A stretch of DNA of 64,000 bases, from assembly GCA_030762175.1 (NCBI GenBank), contig CM060830.1:49995001-50059000 (forward strand). The letters run 5' to 3'. Below the pieces are notes generated by a model. It made no database searches and was not told the origin of the DNA. It saw only the letters and a list, made by a program, of their open reading frames with translations. This DNA comes from Metallyticus violacea. Taxonomy: Eukaryota; Arthropoda; Insecta; Mantodea; Metallyticidae. The position numbers and the translations under genes are program-made. Shown here one piece after another: positions 11,259 through 22,888 of this stretch. Positions within the stretch are counted from its first letter, which is position 1. Every line of letters starts with the position of its first letter.

Positions 11259-11838
11259 GTAAGAAAATGAAATCAGTCCTTGGAGTATTTATATCATTAG
11301 ATAAACAAATTTTGAAAGGTATACTTTAAATGAGTCTCATTTTATTTAAAAGCTCCTTAATTTTAAGATTGCCCTATAGGAAAACGTGTTAACATTAATA
11401 ACAAATATATCAATGTAGAAAGACAAAGAAATAATATATGTGAATATCATACTAACAACAGTAATAGGTACACTTATTCAAGCCCTTGCACAGTAAAAAT
11501 TGTTAAAATGATAATAGGTGTTATAAAGTATATAGATGATTCCTTAAAAGGATAATGGATAATAGATTTTCTGAGGGAAGCCAGTGAGATAACTCTGTCT
11601 TAGGAGACCAAATAAGGCCCAAAACATTGGGGAAAAAAATTAAGGATCATACCTCTACCACCAACTAATAATCCAGTTACTGTGATGTCAATTTTGTATT
11701 TCTCTTTATAATAGGGCACAATGGGTTCTGTATTTTTTTCTTTTTTAAATCTACTTCCACTGGTCTGATGGGATTCAAATCAGATAATCAGATCTAAAAT
11801 CATATGGGTTGTACTGTTCAGTTTACATGCTATGCAAG

Positions 11839-12060
11839 TCACTTCTTTATGGCAGTGAATCCATTTTCACTGAAAGCATTAGCAATCAAGTTTTGAAAGT
11901 TATGATACCTTGAGTTGTGCAGTGTTTCTCTGAATGGGCAATATCCCAAGACATCAGCAAATATTTTGGGCTCTCTGCAGCACCACTGGCAGAAGGTATC
12001 CCCTTGCATCTCCCCATAACAGTTTTCATTACTGTGAACTTTGGTGGTCATCTTTAAAGT
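11839..12060 (-). mobile_element. Non-LTR retrotransposon C-terminal zinc-knuckle fragment
   Basis: The minus strand reads CQWCCREPKIFADVLGYCPF, then RETLHNSRYHNFQNLIANAF. This resembles the C-x2-C ... HVLG-C ... R-RH pattern that ends some LINE polyproteins. About 70 residues are open without a stop. The family cannot be named. Confidence 0.5.
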
Positions 12061-12410
12061 ATTTCATCTTTAAGGTATATTTAAGGAACATCATAGGCTC
12101 TGATTATGGTTTAGTTAAATTTATTGCAATAGTAATGTGCAAATATACTTTTATTTTGGAATCTTATAACATGTTTTCCATTAATGAGTAAAGGGTGGAG
12201 TGATTGCTTTTTACACACCATGCACTATTTTCTTGGCAATTGGCATGGCACTTATACTATAATTGGACTGTGAAGTCATCAAATACCTATATACTCGCCC
12301 TATGTTGTAGTGCATTTACTGTGTTTATGGATTCTATCCATCAAAATTTGAAGTTTTCTGTCCAAGTGCATTGGTAGTATTATGTAGTCACTCGCGATAG
12401 GTTAATCCAC

Positions 12411-12461
12411 CTGTGGTGCCTCAGTAGTAAAAACAAACATTAAACACTACAAAAAAAAAAT
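12411..12461 (+). mobile_element. SINE A 3' end only
   Basis: The string gtggtgcctcagtagtaaaa, then ttaaacactac and a poly-A run, equals the 3' end of the copy at 18462-18731. The rest of the SINE is missing. Confidence 0.7.
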
Positions 12462-13084
12462 AGGTTAATATAGTTTATGATGAAGTTGAATATTTTGAGT
12501 TGGTTTTGTAACACTTATATTTTACTTGTACTTATTTTTACTTGAACACGTTTGGAGTCAGTATAGTTAGTCTACTGGAGATATGGGCACAAGTATTCTC
12601 AAAACATATCCATATGAAACCATATAAGTGAAGTAAACAATCTCAGATTATTGTTTTACTTCACTGCCAATAACTTCTGAAAAATAATTAATATTACTTA
12701 GTGATGTATTAAGGTTATTTAAAGTAAGACAATGAATCACCAACTCTTAGTGATTTTGTTTCATTTAATATCATTGTATGCCTAATTGAAGGAAGAGGTA
12801 AATTGTTGCATTGGGGTACAAAAGAATTAATGTTTCACTTCAATGTGTATATCAGCAGTAGTATGAGAATATAAAATGTGGTAGGCCTCTGATTTTTATT
12901 CCTGTTGTATGGTAAATAACAACCAAGCTACTGGATTGCAAAGATATACAACCAGAAAGTTGTTACATGAAATATGAACAAAAAGGATGTCTAGAAAACC
13001 CCTGCTAATAAAATAGCTTGTGAAAGTCTCCAAAACAAAAGACAGTTTTGATTACATTGGTGTAGGGGTAACGTGCTTGTCTCT

Positions 13085-13228
13085 ATCCTACACTATAAAC
13101 ATGTTCACACTAACTTACATTTCCTAGTGTTGTGCAAGTAAGTGGAGTAGTGTGAACATGTCTATTACATTAGTGTAGGATATATTACCACTCCATTGTC
13201 TACAGCTTTGGAAGTGCAATTTAAATAA
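13085..13228 (-). mobile_element. Small foldback element with 11-bp target duplication
   Basis: The element is bounded by the direct repeat tgcttgtctct (13074-13084 and 13229-13239). Its arms are imperfect inverted repeats (tatcctacactataaacatg against the complement of catgtctattacattagtg-taggata). The minus strand begins aaagctgtagacaatggagt and shows ctccacttac, as do the elements at 16206 and 39007. It is 144 bp, non-coding, and related to the PLE terminal region. Confidence 0.75.
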
Positions 13229-13635
13229 TGCTTGTCTCTGACGGAGGCCCAGTTGGGTCAAGCTGCCTAGCTGAAGTTTTCAATCAGTGTTTATCCTCAG
13301 TCTTTGGGATAAATATCAGATAGCTTCAGTGCTTTAGGTTGCTGAATTCATTTGTGCTATCATTAAAAGTTAAGTTTCTATAAAGAAGTGCATATTTCAA
13401 ATGTTCTGTTTGGCTCTTGATCTAAAAAGTAGTATGTATTAAGGGTGTGCTCCACTACTGCATCACATGACTGGTTCAAAAATAGGTCAGACAGACCACA
13501 TCAATTCACAAACACACTAGATTTACTGTCTTAGTTTTATGTAGCATAATTTAGGACAGCTGGTGCTTAAATTTAAGTTTCTAGCAGTAGATAGGTGATA
13601 AATGCTTCAAATGCAGAAGCTTCAAAAAAAGATTA

Positions 13636-13876
13636 CCAGACTGCCTCTGTGGTATTGTGATCAAAATGTCTGTTTGCAAATTTGAAAGTCTTGGGTTGAA
13701 TACTATAAGGTTATTTGCTTGGACAAGGTTTTTTCTAGAGTTTTTTTCTTACCCTAAAAAGGTAGAATGGGTTACAGGCTCTGGGTTCATTATGCACTCA
13801 AACATTCACTCATTGTCTCTCCAGACCTTTGTTGTTATGAGGGACATTAAACTATAGCACCCCTCCCCCCCAAAAA
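13636..13876 (+). mobile_element. tRNA-derived SINE, family A, diverged
   Basis: It has the A-box-like gtggtattgtgatcaaaatg, the B-box-like cttgggttgaatactat, and ends in gagggacattaaactatag plus an A-rich tail. The order of parts matches the intact copy at 18462, with many substitutions. Confidence 0.55.
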
Positions 13877-14192
13877 AGAGAAGAAGAAAATTAATGGTCA
13901 AGGGAATTTACATAGAGGAAACAGTGGAACAATTGTCCTTCCCATAAATTGAGATTTTCCTTCATGCAGCCTAAAATGCTTAATAACACATTATAACATG
14001 CTTATTATCAGTAAATGTGTTGCTAAGTTCTTTTAAAATTAATTACGCCCTTCTACAAGTATTTTCTATGAAATCCTTATTAATGATAAAAAAATATAAA
14101 ATATCAAGAAAAATTAACAAGGCTGCATTTTGAGACTACCTATGAAAATGCAATTTTTCTCTCAGATTTCAGCTTCTTTTTTCTGATTTTAG

Positions 14193-14441
14193 GTTTCTGC
14201 GATTTCATGCTGCCCTCTGACAAATTCCCACTTGGATTTAAGTTTGATTCTGATGATCCTAACTTCCCTCTTTCTGGACTTCGATTTGTTGGCCTCATGT
14301 CTATGATTGACCCTCCCAGAGCTGCTGTACCAGATGCTGTGGCCAAGTGCAGATCGGCTGGTATCAAAGTCATTATGGTTACTGGTGATCACCCCATTAC
14401 TGCTAAGGCAATTGCCAAGTCTGTAGGAATTATTTCTGAAG
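14193..14441 (+). CDS. Atpalpha: Atpalpha exon 5: N-to-P domain return
   Basis: Acceptor ttctgattttag and donor gtaagt. It encodes window residues 303-385: [38 protein letters not shown], then [24 protein letters not shown] and TGDHP are signature P-domain motifs of P2 ATPases; TGD contacts the phosphorylation site. Confidence 0.98.
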
Positions 14442-15639
14442 GTAAGTAGCTTAACATTTTGAGAGTCTGTCAATCTAGTCCTTTCAATGCATGTTTATGA
14501 AAATATTTTATTTGCAAAAGCATGTTAATGTACATCAATACTTTTTACCTTAAATCTTTATAGAAATAAAATTGTTAATAAAATTGCTATTAACAAATTC
14601 TCTGTTTATGCCTTTAGGTGGAGGATAAAACTTTTTGCATCTCTTTCAAATGAAAGAAAACGGAATGATTATTTTGGCAAAAATTTATTGCCTCTCTTGG
14701 ATAAATTGTTATATTTTTTGTTGCCCATAAATGCATGTTTTGAGAGTTTTTTCTGCTCTTTGATACTTGGAATATAGGAAATTAGTCTCTTGGGAAAGTT
14801 TTCACAATGATTTTTGTGATGGCACTCCTTTACATAATTTATTATTTCTTCAATCAATGTGCAACTCCTAAATGCTGAGTTAAAAGGCTTCCTATTGTCT
14901 CTAACTTGCTGAAATTGTTTGCCAGTATTTATGCACAAGGAATATGCATTATGTTATTGTGCATAATGTTAATCACATGATATTCGAGTCACAACTGTCA
15001 AGTTGCAGTGATGCAGAATAATATAAACAAATTAAAGTTGCTGGGCAAACCCATGATATTACTTTGGGGTTTCTATCTGTTTTGCATCATTGAAGGCATG
15101 TGTATATAAATTTGCAATCCATTATCTAAATAACATAACTTCTTATGGATAATAATTACAGGCCTCTACTGAGAGAATTGCCTTGTTTAATATTAAGAAT
15201 TAAACGGTTGATAATTCATAGCATAATAGCTCACTAGTTAGCATTTGCTACAGAACATATAGAGCCTTTGTTCTCATCTTTGCTGTTGTAACTTTACAGG
15301 TTGTAGATGAAAGAGGTGAGAGATCTTTCTGTGTAAATGTGTTTTTTCTGTAAAGGGGCTAAATAAATTTTTACTTATGAAATAAAATTAAACTTAATTT
15401 TTTAAACTCATATTTGAAATTTACTTTCCACATTGCAGTAAAAGAATGAATAACATTTCATTTCTATAAAATTAACAATTTCTGAACTTTTTTTCTTTTT
15501 CATTTTTCTTCTCTTCAAAAATTCAATTTTTAATTACATATTAATGCTGTGTACTTACATTTTAACTTTTTGCTCCTCCTGTTTTTGATATAGCATGACT
15601 AGCTGGAAGTAATTATTGAAAATGAGTATTTATTTTCAG
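14442..15639 (+). other. Intron 5
   Basis: No element is recognised. On the minus strand, 14938-14669 is open for 89 residues (VKECHHKNHCENFPKRLISY lies in it) but resembles no family known to me; it may be a retroelement remnant or chance. Confidence 0.6.
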
Positions 15640-15778
15640 GTAATGAAACTGTTGAGGACATTGCACAGAGGCTGAATATTCCAGTGTCGGAAGTGAATCC
15701 TCGTGAAGCAAAAGCTGCTGTTGTTCATGGAACTGAACTCAGGGACTTGAGTTCTGATCAACTTGATGAAATTTTGAG
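15640..15778 (+). CDS. Atpalpha: Atpalpha exon 6: P domain
   Basis: Acceptor tattttcag and donor gtaagt. It encodes window residues 386-431 plus AG of an Arg codon: [46 protein letters not shown]. It is colinear with the family. Confidence 0.97.
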
Positions 15779-16205
15779 GTAAGTCACATATATCAAACTA
15801 GAAGCTTTGATTCTCAGTTTTTATAAAGGTAGCAGTTTGTTTACACAGGGAGCTACTTTTGGCCTTCATCTACAGACGAACACAAGGGCCTAAATCTTGA
15901 CAGTCACAGACTCTATTAGGCAAGTTCTACAAGTTTTCTGCTGCACAACTTCAATCAATAATAGTATGCACATAATATTAATTTTATTTAATAATGATAT
16001 TAATCTCTTATTTTTCTGCAGTCACACATTTCTGGTATTTTTTGATGAAATATGCACTTATTTGCAACATCTCTGCTTCCATAATTCTTCTAATTTCTTC
16101 TATTATAGTTCCTGAACATACAAGAGTTATTCCTGTAGGCTTTATTTTTTCTCTGTTCAGTACAACGCGATAAATAAAATTTACTTTCTTGACACACTGT
16201 AATTA

Positions 16206-16425
16206 ATATTGTACTTTGAAGCTGTTGACAATGGAGTGGTAATATATCCTAAACTTAGGTATTTATTTTTTACACTAAACTCCACTTAATTACATTAAAA
16301 TAAGACACGTTTCGGAAGAATCTCTCCCATCTTCAGTTGCTCACTAAAGATGGGAGAGATTCTCTGGAAACACATTTTTTTAATGTAAGTAAGTGGAGTT
16401 TAGTGTAAAAAATTAAGTTTAGGAT
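16206..16425 (-). mobile_element. Hammerhead foldback element with 12-bp target duplication
   Basis: The perfect direct repeat acactgtaatta (16194-16205 and 16426-16437) brackets 220 bp. Inside, arms of about 75 bases pair: ttacactaaactccactta with taagtggagtttagtgtaa, and aatctctcccatctt with aagatgggagagatt. The left arm on the minus strand carries CTGAAGA (16336-16330), stem II GGGAG/CTTCC, GAAAC and GTC. The right arm has the same with CTGA changed to CTAA. There is no coding capacity. It shares gaagctgt-gacaatggagtgg with the elements at 13085 and 39007. Confidence 0.85.
16304..16336 (-). ncRNA. Hammerhead ribozyme-like motif (minus)
   Basis: Reading the minus strand: CTGAAGA, T, GGGAG-agatt-CTTCC (five pairs, one wobble), GAAAC, GTGTC. 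The CUGANGA core, GAAA and a GUC cleavage triplet are all intact. Stem I pairs only two bases (aa with tt) before mismatching, so self-cleavage as a monomer is doubtful. Confidence 0.55.
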
Positions 16426-17149
16426 ACACTGTAATTAGTTATGCGAGACCAGAAAGTAATGTTCTGAGATATTTCACTTTTTTTAGTTTGCCAGATTAAA
16501 AATTTTATCTTAAACATATCACATGTAATTTGAAATATGACATTTATTTACCTTAGTCATCCATCTATTGACTGACATAAAATTTAATTATTTGTAAAAA
16601 TATAGTGTAATTACATTAATCCATCTTTTAACAATTCAAATTACTGTGCTGAGGTACTTCTGCAGTATTATTCCTTTCTGTTATAACTCTTTGAGGTATT
16701 TCCATTTCTGCATGCAAACATGTAAAAGACCATTCATATATGCTGGGCTTAAAGCACATGAATTTTATCATTGCCTTTGGTTGGGAAAACCACTTATGGT
16801 TTTTTTAAATTTCAGATTTCATTCGCACGCTTTCTTTGTCATATTATCAACCAATGAACAAAAATATTATCTCTGATGTTCAGTACGTTTAAGGTCCCAT
16901 AAAGCTTGGTGGGTGTTTTGTTTGTCATCATTACTGAAGAGTTCATTACATTTTAATATACACGTTAAAAATTTTTTTCTGTTTATCATTCTGGCTGGAA
17001 CTTCATTTGTTGTTGAAGTGTAGATATGACTTTCCTCATTGTATATTTATTTTACATTTATTTCTCTTTAATTCCTCAACAACTGCAATATTTCTTCTTT
17101 TTCTGTATGGCTGTTTATTTAGAATGCTCTTTATAGTTTCACTTACATG

Positions 17150-17560
17150 AGATTTACTCAGGAATATGTTTTGTGGAACTTTTTCCACATCATCAGCTGT
17201 TAAACGACTGTTGGATCATTCATAGAAGCTGGGTAGGTAGGTACTGGGTTGATTCTGGTGGGCTAGTGATAAATTTAAAGTGCTGTCTGCTTCTGGGATG
17301 CCAAAACTCAAAGGTTATGCTCTCTCTCTCTCTCTCTCTCTTTAAAGATAAATCCTATCCCATATATTTAGTTCTTTTGGTTGTTGAACAGTTTTTAATA
17401 ACTTGATGTCTTTTTCTATTTCATGGTTTTCATTCCAAAAATATGCTGTCACAGTTGATTTATCTATGGAAGTGAAACCATAAAGAGTGTTCTAAATATC
17501 CTATTCAGAACAGATTATGGATGTTTCACTTTGTTTAATTCCAAATTGAGTTAATATTTA
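17150..17560 (-). mobile_element. Penelope-like element fragment (minus)
   Basis: The minus strand of about 17380-17470 reads STVTAYFWNENHEIEKDIK, then LLKTVQQPKELNIWDRIYL, the C-terminal GIY-YIG pattern of the PLEs here. Further on, CTGATGA (17196-17190) with gtggaa/ttccac and AAAAC shows a hammerhead core with GAAAC altered to AAAAC. A (TC)n tract lies inside. Confidence 0.65.
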
Positions 17561-17638
17561 AATGGAATTAATTAATTTCTTCACAGGACATAGTCTTATG
17601 TAATTCTGTCTCATTAAAATATTTGCATCTATGTTTGA

Positions 17639-17809
<171 letters not shown>

Positions 17810-18239
17810 TAAACATGTTCACAAACCCATTTTGTCATTGATCTGCATTCCTTTAACTGAGCCTTAATGAAGTGGAAAGAAATAAACAATTAGAGTAAAT
17901 TTATAAACTAGAAAACGGAGAAATTATATTAATTAGTTTGATTTGTGATTTTCACAAACATTAAGTGACGGAGCATGATGCCACTTCATTGATACCTTCA
18001 GTGTTTGTTTTTGTGTAAAATCTATTTTTTTTTCCATGTAACAGTTAGTCAACGAACATTACCAGAATAATGATAATACTGAAAGAAAGGCAATGTAGCA
18101 CCCATTTACTCAGCTTTATGCTAATCCGTAAGCACCTATAGTATCCACCTTGCTTTTGAGAGACAGTTTTATAAAAACTAAAAACTAAACTGTTAAATAC
18201 TCCATATTTATATGGTTCTGGGTTGAAACTGTTCTTTTT

Positions 18240-19622
18240 TATGTAATTTTTGTATGCATCTGTTTTCGATTTATGCCAAACAGTATTTTGTTATCCTTTC
18301 TGATGATTTTTAGGTCCAGAAATGGGAACCATCCTTCTTTTTCCACTTCTATGGTAAATTTTAAAGATTTATCTTCTAGGTTGAGTAATTTGAGAGAGTT
18401 GAAAATATGTTTCTTAGGAACAGTTGGGAATATGTTATCTACATATGTGTGCCTACCACCAAGGGTGGCCAAGGTTGTTAAGGCGTGGATTCTGAGCTGG
18501 AGGTCTGGGGTTCGAATCCCACCAGGGCTGTCCTCCCTGACTGGGGTTTTTTCCAGGTTTTACTCAGTCCTCATAACTGGCAAATGCTGGGGAGATACCC
18601 TTAACTTGGGTCTGGAACACTTAAAAAAAAATTCTTTCCCAATTTACCATTTCATCTCATGTATCATCAGTGTCCACCGCCTGTTGTGCCTCAGTAGTAA
18701 AAAAGGGCGTTAAACACTACTCAAAAAAAAAATATCTTGTGTCAAGTTTTGAATATCCAGTGTAAGGCTTGTGTAATATGTGATTCAAAATATCCCATAT
18801 ATATTTTTGCTAATATTGGGATTAGTGGGTTTCCCATTGCTAGACCTGTGATCTATTGATATATTTTACCATTGAAAACAAAGGCGCTCTGTTGGATGCA
18901 TAGATTGGTCAATTTGGTAAGGTCTTCTATTTCCATGGTTTGTAAACCAATGTTGGTAAGCCATTTTTTTAAAAGTTTTTCTGTGGGAATGCTAGGGAAT
19001 AGAAATTTAACATCAAAAGAAATGAAATCATCATCTGTTGAGATCAAGGTATGCTTGATTTTGTCTACCAACTTGTACAAATTTTTAATGCTTAGACTGT
19101 GAATTTCAGAAGTGAATTAAATTTCTGATTAAGACATTTTGCTAATTCATAAGTGGGAGAATTGATTTGATTGACTATTGGTCTCATGCTGTTGTCAGCT
19201 TTATTAATTTTTGGAAGTACATAAGAGTCTAGGTAGTATGGGGTAGTTTGCAGTTATTTTGCATTTTTGGACATCTGATTATATTTTGATTTCTTTCACA
19301 ATTTTGTTAAAGTTATTTATTTGGAAATTGAGGGGATTCTTCTCTCTTGTAATGTAGTCTGATCCTTTTAATAAGTTTACCACTCTGTGTATCAAATGTT
19401 CTTTATCTAGAATTGCCTATTATATTGCCTTTATCTGCCTTTGTATAGACCACTGGTTTTGACTTTAGTTTGTTGATGTTGCATTTGTACCCGTTGAGGT
19501 TTGTGGTGTTGACTAACCGTTAGTTTTTCTAAAACTTCATGACAGTTCTTTTTTATTATGTTTTTAATGATGTCATTTAATGGATGGAGATCTTATACTC
19601 GTTTTCACTGTGTTGATTCCTA
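18240..19622 (-). pseudogene. Penelope-like reverse transcriptase relic, split by a SINE
   Basis: The minus strand carries PLE-type RT blocks in order. About 19260-19150 reads YVLPKINKADNSMRPIVNQI, then SPTYELAKCLNQ. About 18990-18960 reads FDVKFLFPSIPTEKL. About 18850-18790 reads GLAMGNPLIPILAKIYMG. After the SINE, 18445-18250 reads YVDNIFPTVPKK, then GWFPFLDLKIIRKDN. The catalytic YVDD is YVDN here, and there are several frameshifts and stops, so it is dead. At 19618-19598 (minus) ggaatcaacacagtgaaaac marks the probable 5' terminus. Confidence 0.8.
18462..18731 (+). mobile_element. tRNA-derived SINE, family A, best copy
   Basis: The tRNA-like head has an A box (gtggccaaggttgttaaggc) and a B box (ggggttcgaatcccacc). 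The body has ggcaaatgctgggga and cttaacttgggtctggaaca, and the end is cctcagtagtaaaaa, gttaaacactact and poly-A. It interrupts the PLE RT relic between its GLAMGNPL and YVDN blocks, so it inserted later. It is not a working tRNA gene: no full cloverleaf is apparent. Confidence 0.85.
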
Positions 19623-19829
19623 AATATATTAAAATTATCTTAGCACATATTTTTGCAGTGGAGAGGAAGTGCAAATAAAAACAAAGATGCACAAGACAGA
19701 TCCCATACAAAGGCGCAAATGAACTCACAGCAAGGAATCTGGTTTTCATTGTCTGTTGTAAACTCTTACAGTATGCATGCATTGCAATGAGGAAGCTTAA
19801 ATAAATAATGATAGAACACCTGATGAGAA

Positions 19830-20300
19830 ACCAGGAATACATCAAATCAACTGTTTGGAATGCAACAAGGTATATATTGGCAAATCAAAAGAAGCATTGG
19901 AATTAGACTAAAGGAACACTGAAGAAACATCCGGTACAGTCAGATTGATAAATCAATGTTTGCACATCATTTTTGGAGAGATAAACATGATATAGAAATG
20001 GAGTCAAATTATTGAAATTTGTAGATAGACCCTTGAAGCTGGGAATATGGGGAAAAAAATTCATAAAAAAGTATGAAGGCAAGGTTATGAACTTTAGGAT
20101 TCCAACAGAAGACAAAATAATCCAAAAGTTCATAAAATGTCCACGAGAGCTACACCAAGTCCAGTCAACAAACAACAAATTCAGCAGTCAACTCACAGCT
20201 GATGAAGCAGGCAAAAGCCTGTGAAACATGTTCTGTATAATTCAATGATAATTAGAGCATAAGAGTATTAAATTGATACACTAGCTGTTTAAGAATAAAA
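19830..20300 (+). mobile_element. Penelope-like element 3' end: GIY-YIG relic and hammerhead
   Basis: The + strand reads INCLECNKVYIGKSKEALEL, then after shifts KKFIKKYEGKVMNFRIPTED. This is the GIY-YIG domain and its tail. A well-formed hammerhead follows at 20195-20236 and then the tail aattcaatgataattagagc and ataagagtattaaattga, which recurs at 21729 and 43308. Confidence 0.75.
20195..20236 (+). ncRNA. Hammerhead ribozyme-like motif, best-formed copy
   Basis: Stem I ACAG (20195-20198) pairs with CTGT (20233-20236). CTGATGA is at 20199-20205, stem II GCAGGC/GCCTGT (20207-20212 with 20217-20222) has an AAAA loop, GAA is at 20223-20225, the minimal stem III AC-AT-GT at 20226-20231, and U at 20232 is the predicted cleavage base (GUU). 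One extra A (20206) sits between the core and stem II. A two-pair stem III is typical of the minimal type found in PLEs, which may act best as dimers. Confidence 0.65.
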
Positions 20301-20384
20301 GGAAGTTTAAGTTTTATTGTTATCGAAATCATGGCACACTCCATGAAGCATGCCAGGATAGTTGATAAAAGAACTATGGTTTTT

Positions 20385-20960
20385 TTTTCAGACTATAAAC
20401 GTCCTTGATGGGCAGGATTTTGATATTTTAAAATGAATAAGATCCCTTCTCCCATTCATAATTTTCTGTTGCTTATCCTGCAGGAAATGAGGATTGAGAT
20501 TTCACCATATACCCATGTTTCATCATAGGTTATAATTTGATGCAGAAAGTTTTCTTCTTGATACCCCAGCATTGAACTAAAAGCTTCTGATGTGCTCCCC
20601 ACCCACACATAGCTTTTTGATCCTCAGTGAGAATTTGAAGAATAAGCCTTGCCAAAACTTCGGTAATCCAAGTAATCTGAAATGATGGATTGAACGCTTC
20701 CATACCTTATCCCAAACTCAGAAGCGATTTCAGAAATTGTTATACATAGTCATACTCAGTAAGATTTTGAACCGCATTAATGTTTGCTCCCATTATGCTA
20801 TCTGAGGTTGATGTTGGTGACTTTCATTTTTCAATCTTGTCCTATAAAACTTTTGTGACACACACAATATAAAATTTCTTAGTCCCAAACTATGTGCGTA
20901 ATCCTTGTGTAGTTTTCGCTAATTTATGTCCTGCTGTACCAAAAATTAATAGTAAAGTTT
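20385..20960 (-). mobile_element. mariner transposase N-terminal fragment (minus)
   Basis: With frameshifts the minus strand reads ARLILQILTEDQKAM (the ARWVPRLLTEDQK block), then QKLLVQCWGIKKKTF and an ITYDETWVYGEIS-like block, the first catalytic Asp region of mariner. The C-terminal half is missing. Confidence 0.6.
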
Positions 20961-21015
20961 TTCACAATTAACCCGGTTCCTTAGTAGTAAAGTGTTGCGC
21001 AATTGACATGGTTCC

Positions 21016-21305
21016 TTTAGCTGAGACTCTCTCTCTTTTTAAATTAGTGTTTAATGCCCATTTTTCTACTAAGGCACCACAGGCTGAAGGCACTGATGAT
21101 GTATGACATGAAATGGTAAATTGGGAAAGGATATTGTTTTCAGGAAGGAAATATTCCAGGCCTAAGTTTAGGGTACTTCCCTGGCATTTGCCATTTATGA
21201 GGGCTGAGGAAAACGCGGGAAAATCCTCAGCAAGGCAGGAGGCTCTTGGTGGGAATCGAACCCCATACCTCCCACTTACGAGTCGCGAGCTGAGACATGG
21301 TGCTA
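21016..21305 (-). mobile_element. tRNA-derived SINE, family A (minus)
   Basis: The complement of the B box (tgggaatcgaaccccatacc) lies near 21250-21270. The body ccaggcctaagtttagggta, cttccctggcatttgccatt and ctgaggaaaacgcgggaaaa is well preserved, and the start gtgtttaatgccc-ttttctac is the complement of the 3' end. This is probably the least diverged body. Confidence 0.8.
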
Positions 21306-21378
21306 CTGAGAAATGAAAGGGTTGTGTGAGGTGTGCATAACATCTTACTCCATACTGTTTAGAAGCACTAAAATCAAA

Positions 21379-21784
21379 TATAACATTTAATGCATGTTGG
21401 AACCAATACAGTGAAGTGACTATTATGTTCTTAATTACCTAGTAAGTCGATTTAATAATCTTATGCTCCACTTACTGTTGAATTATGCTTTTGCCTGCAT
21501 CCTCAGTTATGAGTCAACTGTCGGCTTCGTTGTTGGTTGACTGGAGGATTTGGTGTAGCTCTCGTGGACATTTTATGAACTTTGAGATTCCAGCAGAAGT
21601 TAATTAATCCAGAAGTTCATAAAATGTCCACGAGAGCTACACCAAATCCTCCAGCCAATCAACAACGAAGCCGACAGTCGACTTGCAACTGAGGATGCAG
21701 GCAAAAGCCTGCGAAACTAATTTTGCATAATTCAACAGTAAGTGGAGCATAAGATTATTAAATTGACTCACTAGGTAATTAAGA
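21379..21784 (+). mobile_element. PLE-derived foldback flanked by a 12-bp target duplication
   Basis: The perfect repeat actaaaatcaaa (21367-21378 and 21785-21796) brackets 406 bp. Arms of about 155-175 bases (21427-21582 and 21613-21786) are nearly perfect inverted repeats around a 30-base centre. The right arm holds a complete hammerhead core; the left arm lacks about 18 bases of it. ggaaccaatacagtgaag (21399-21416) is the left terminus motif shared with other PLE ends here. There is no coding region. Confidence 0.85.
21684..21727 (+). ncRNA. Hammerhead ribozyme-like motif in foldback right arm
   Basis: Stem I TGCAA/TTGCA (21684-21688 with 21723-21727) has five pairs. CTGAGGA is at 21689-21695, stem II GCAGGC/GCCTGC (six perfect pairs, loop AAAA), GAAA at 21713-21716 and a predicted cleavage after U21722. 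An extra T lies between core and stem II, and stem III is very weak. Confidence 0.6.
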
Positions 21785-21831
21785 ACTAAAATCAAAATTC
21801 CAGTTTATATTTTATTTGCTATATGTGCCAA

Positions 21832-21979
21832 CAACTGCATGAGGCAAACATCTGCACTACACTGAAGACATCTTATCTTAACTGTGAGACTAGGCAACAA
21901 AGCAGCAACTGCATGAGGCAAATATCTGCACTACATTGAAGACATCTTATCTTAACTGTGAGACTAGGCAACAAAGCAG
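21832..21979 (+). repeat. 74-bp tandem duplication
   Basis: Units 21832-21905 and 21906-21979 (caactgcatgaggcaaa... ending acaaagcag) differ at two positions only. It lies about 150 bp upstream of the exon 8 acceptor. Confidence 0.97.
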
Positions 21980-22091
21980 CTTCATATCAGTATACATAAA
22001 TGTTTTTTATTTTCTTTGTAAATCACCCTTGTAACCAGGAAAGCTGTACATTACTGGTGTTGATAATATAAATTCTTTAAATTTATAATGA

Positions 22092-22418
<327 letters not shown>

Positions 22419-22888
22419 TAAAGCTAAGTAAAAGCATATGCATTTGATGCATAAAAATAACTAAGCAGTTGTTTGAAATACTAAACATAAATAAAAGTTT
22501 TCATGAATTATAATTTTAGTTTTTAAAAGCATAAAATTGGCATTGCAGTTCTTAAAGAGTTCCGCATAATTAAGCATACAATGTGCAGAATCATTTGTCA
22601 GTTTTTGTGTAGCAGTAACTTTATTTTTTTCCAAGATGAGTTTCTATTTTTTAAGTGAATCAAAATCATGATTTGAAAATAGAAAAGGAACTTTCCAGTT
22701 TCTAATTATTCTTATATATTTTGATAACTTCTTTATAAAGGTTTTACTTAGCTGGAATATTTCCATTTGTAGGATTTAAAACCTTTCAGATGAACAGCTT
22801 CTAGTTATGATTCTCAGTTTTACAATAGGCTGGAAAATTTTGCAATTCTGTAACTTGAATAATTCAGCAAAGAACAAGTCTAATTTAA

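Larger units (their letters stand above)
11259..14192 (+). other. Intron 4
   Basis: It contains a minus-strand LINE C-terminal fragment (11839-12060), a SINE A 3' tail (about 12411-12461), a small foldback element (13085-13228), and a diverged SINE A copy (about 13636-13876). The stretches 11260-11830, 12470-13070 and 13880-14190 show nothing recognised. Confidence 0.8.

Noticed and set aside
14669..14938. 89-residue minus-strand open frame in intron 5
   Set aside because: No family resemblance, low-complexity Lys/Asn-rich composition and no nearby signals; mentioned only in the intron entry.
18462..18540. tRNA gene (A box and B box present)
   Set aside because: The head continues into a SINE body with a poly-A tail and related copies exist in the window; no complete cloverleaf is apparent.
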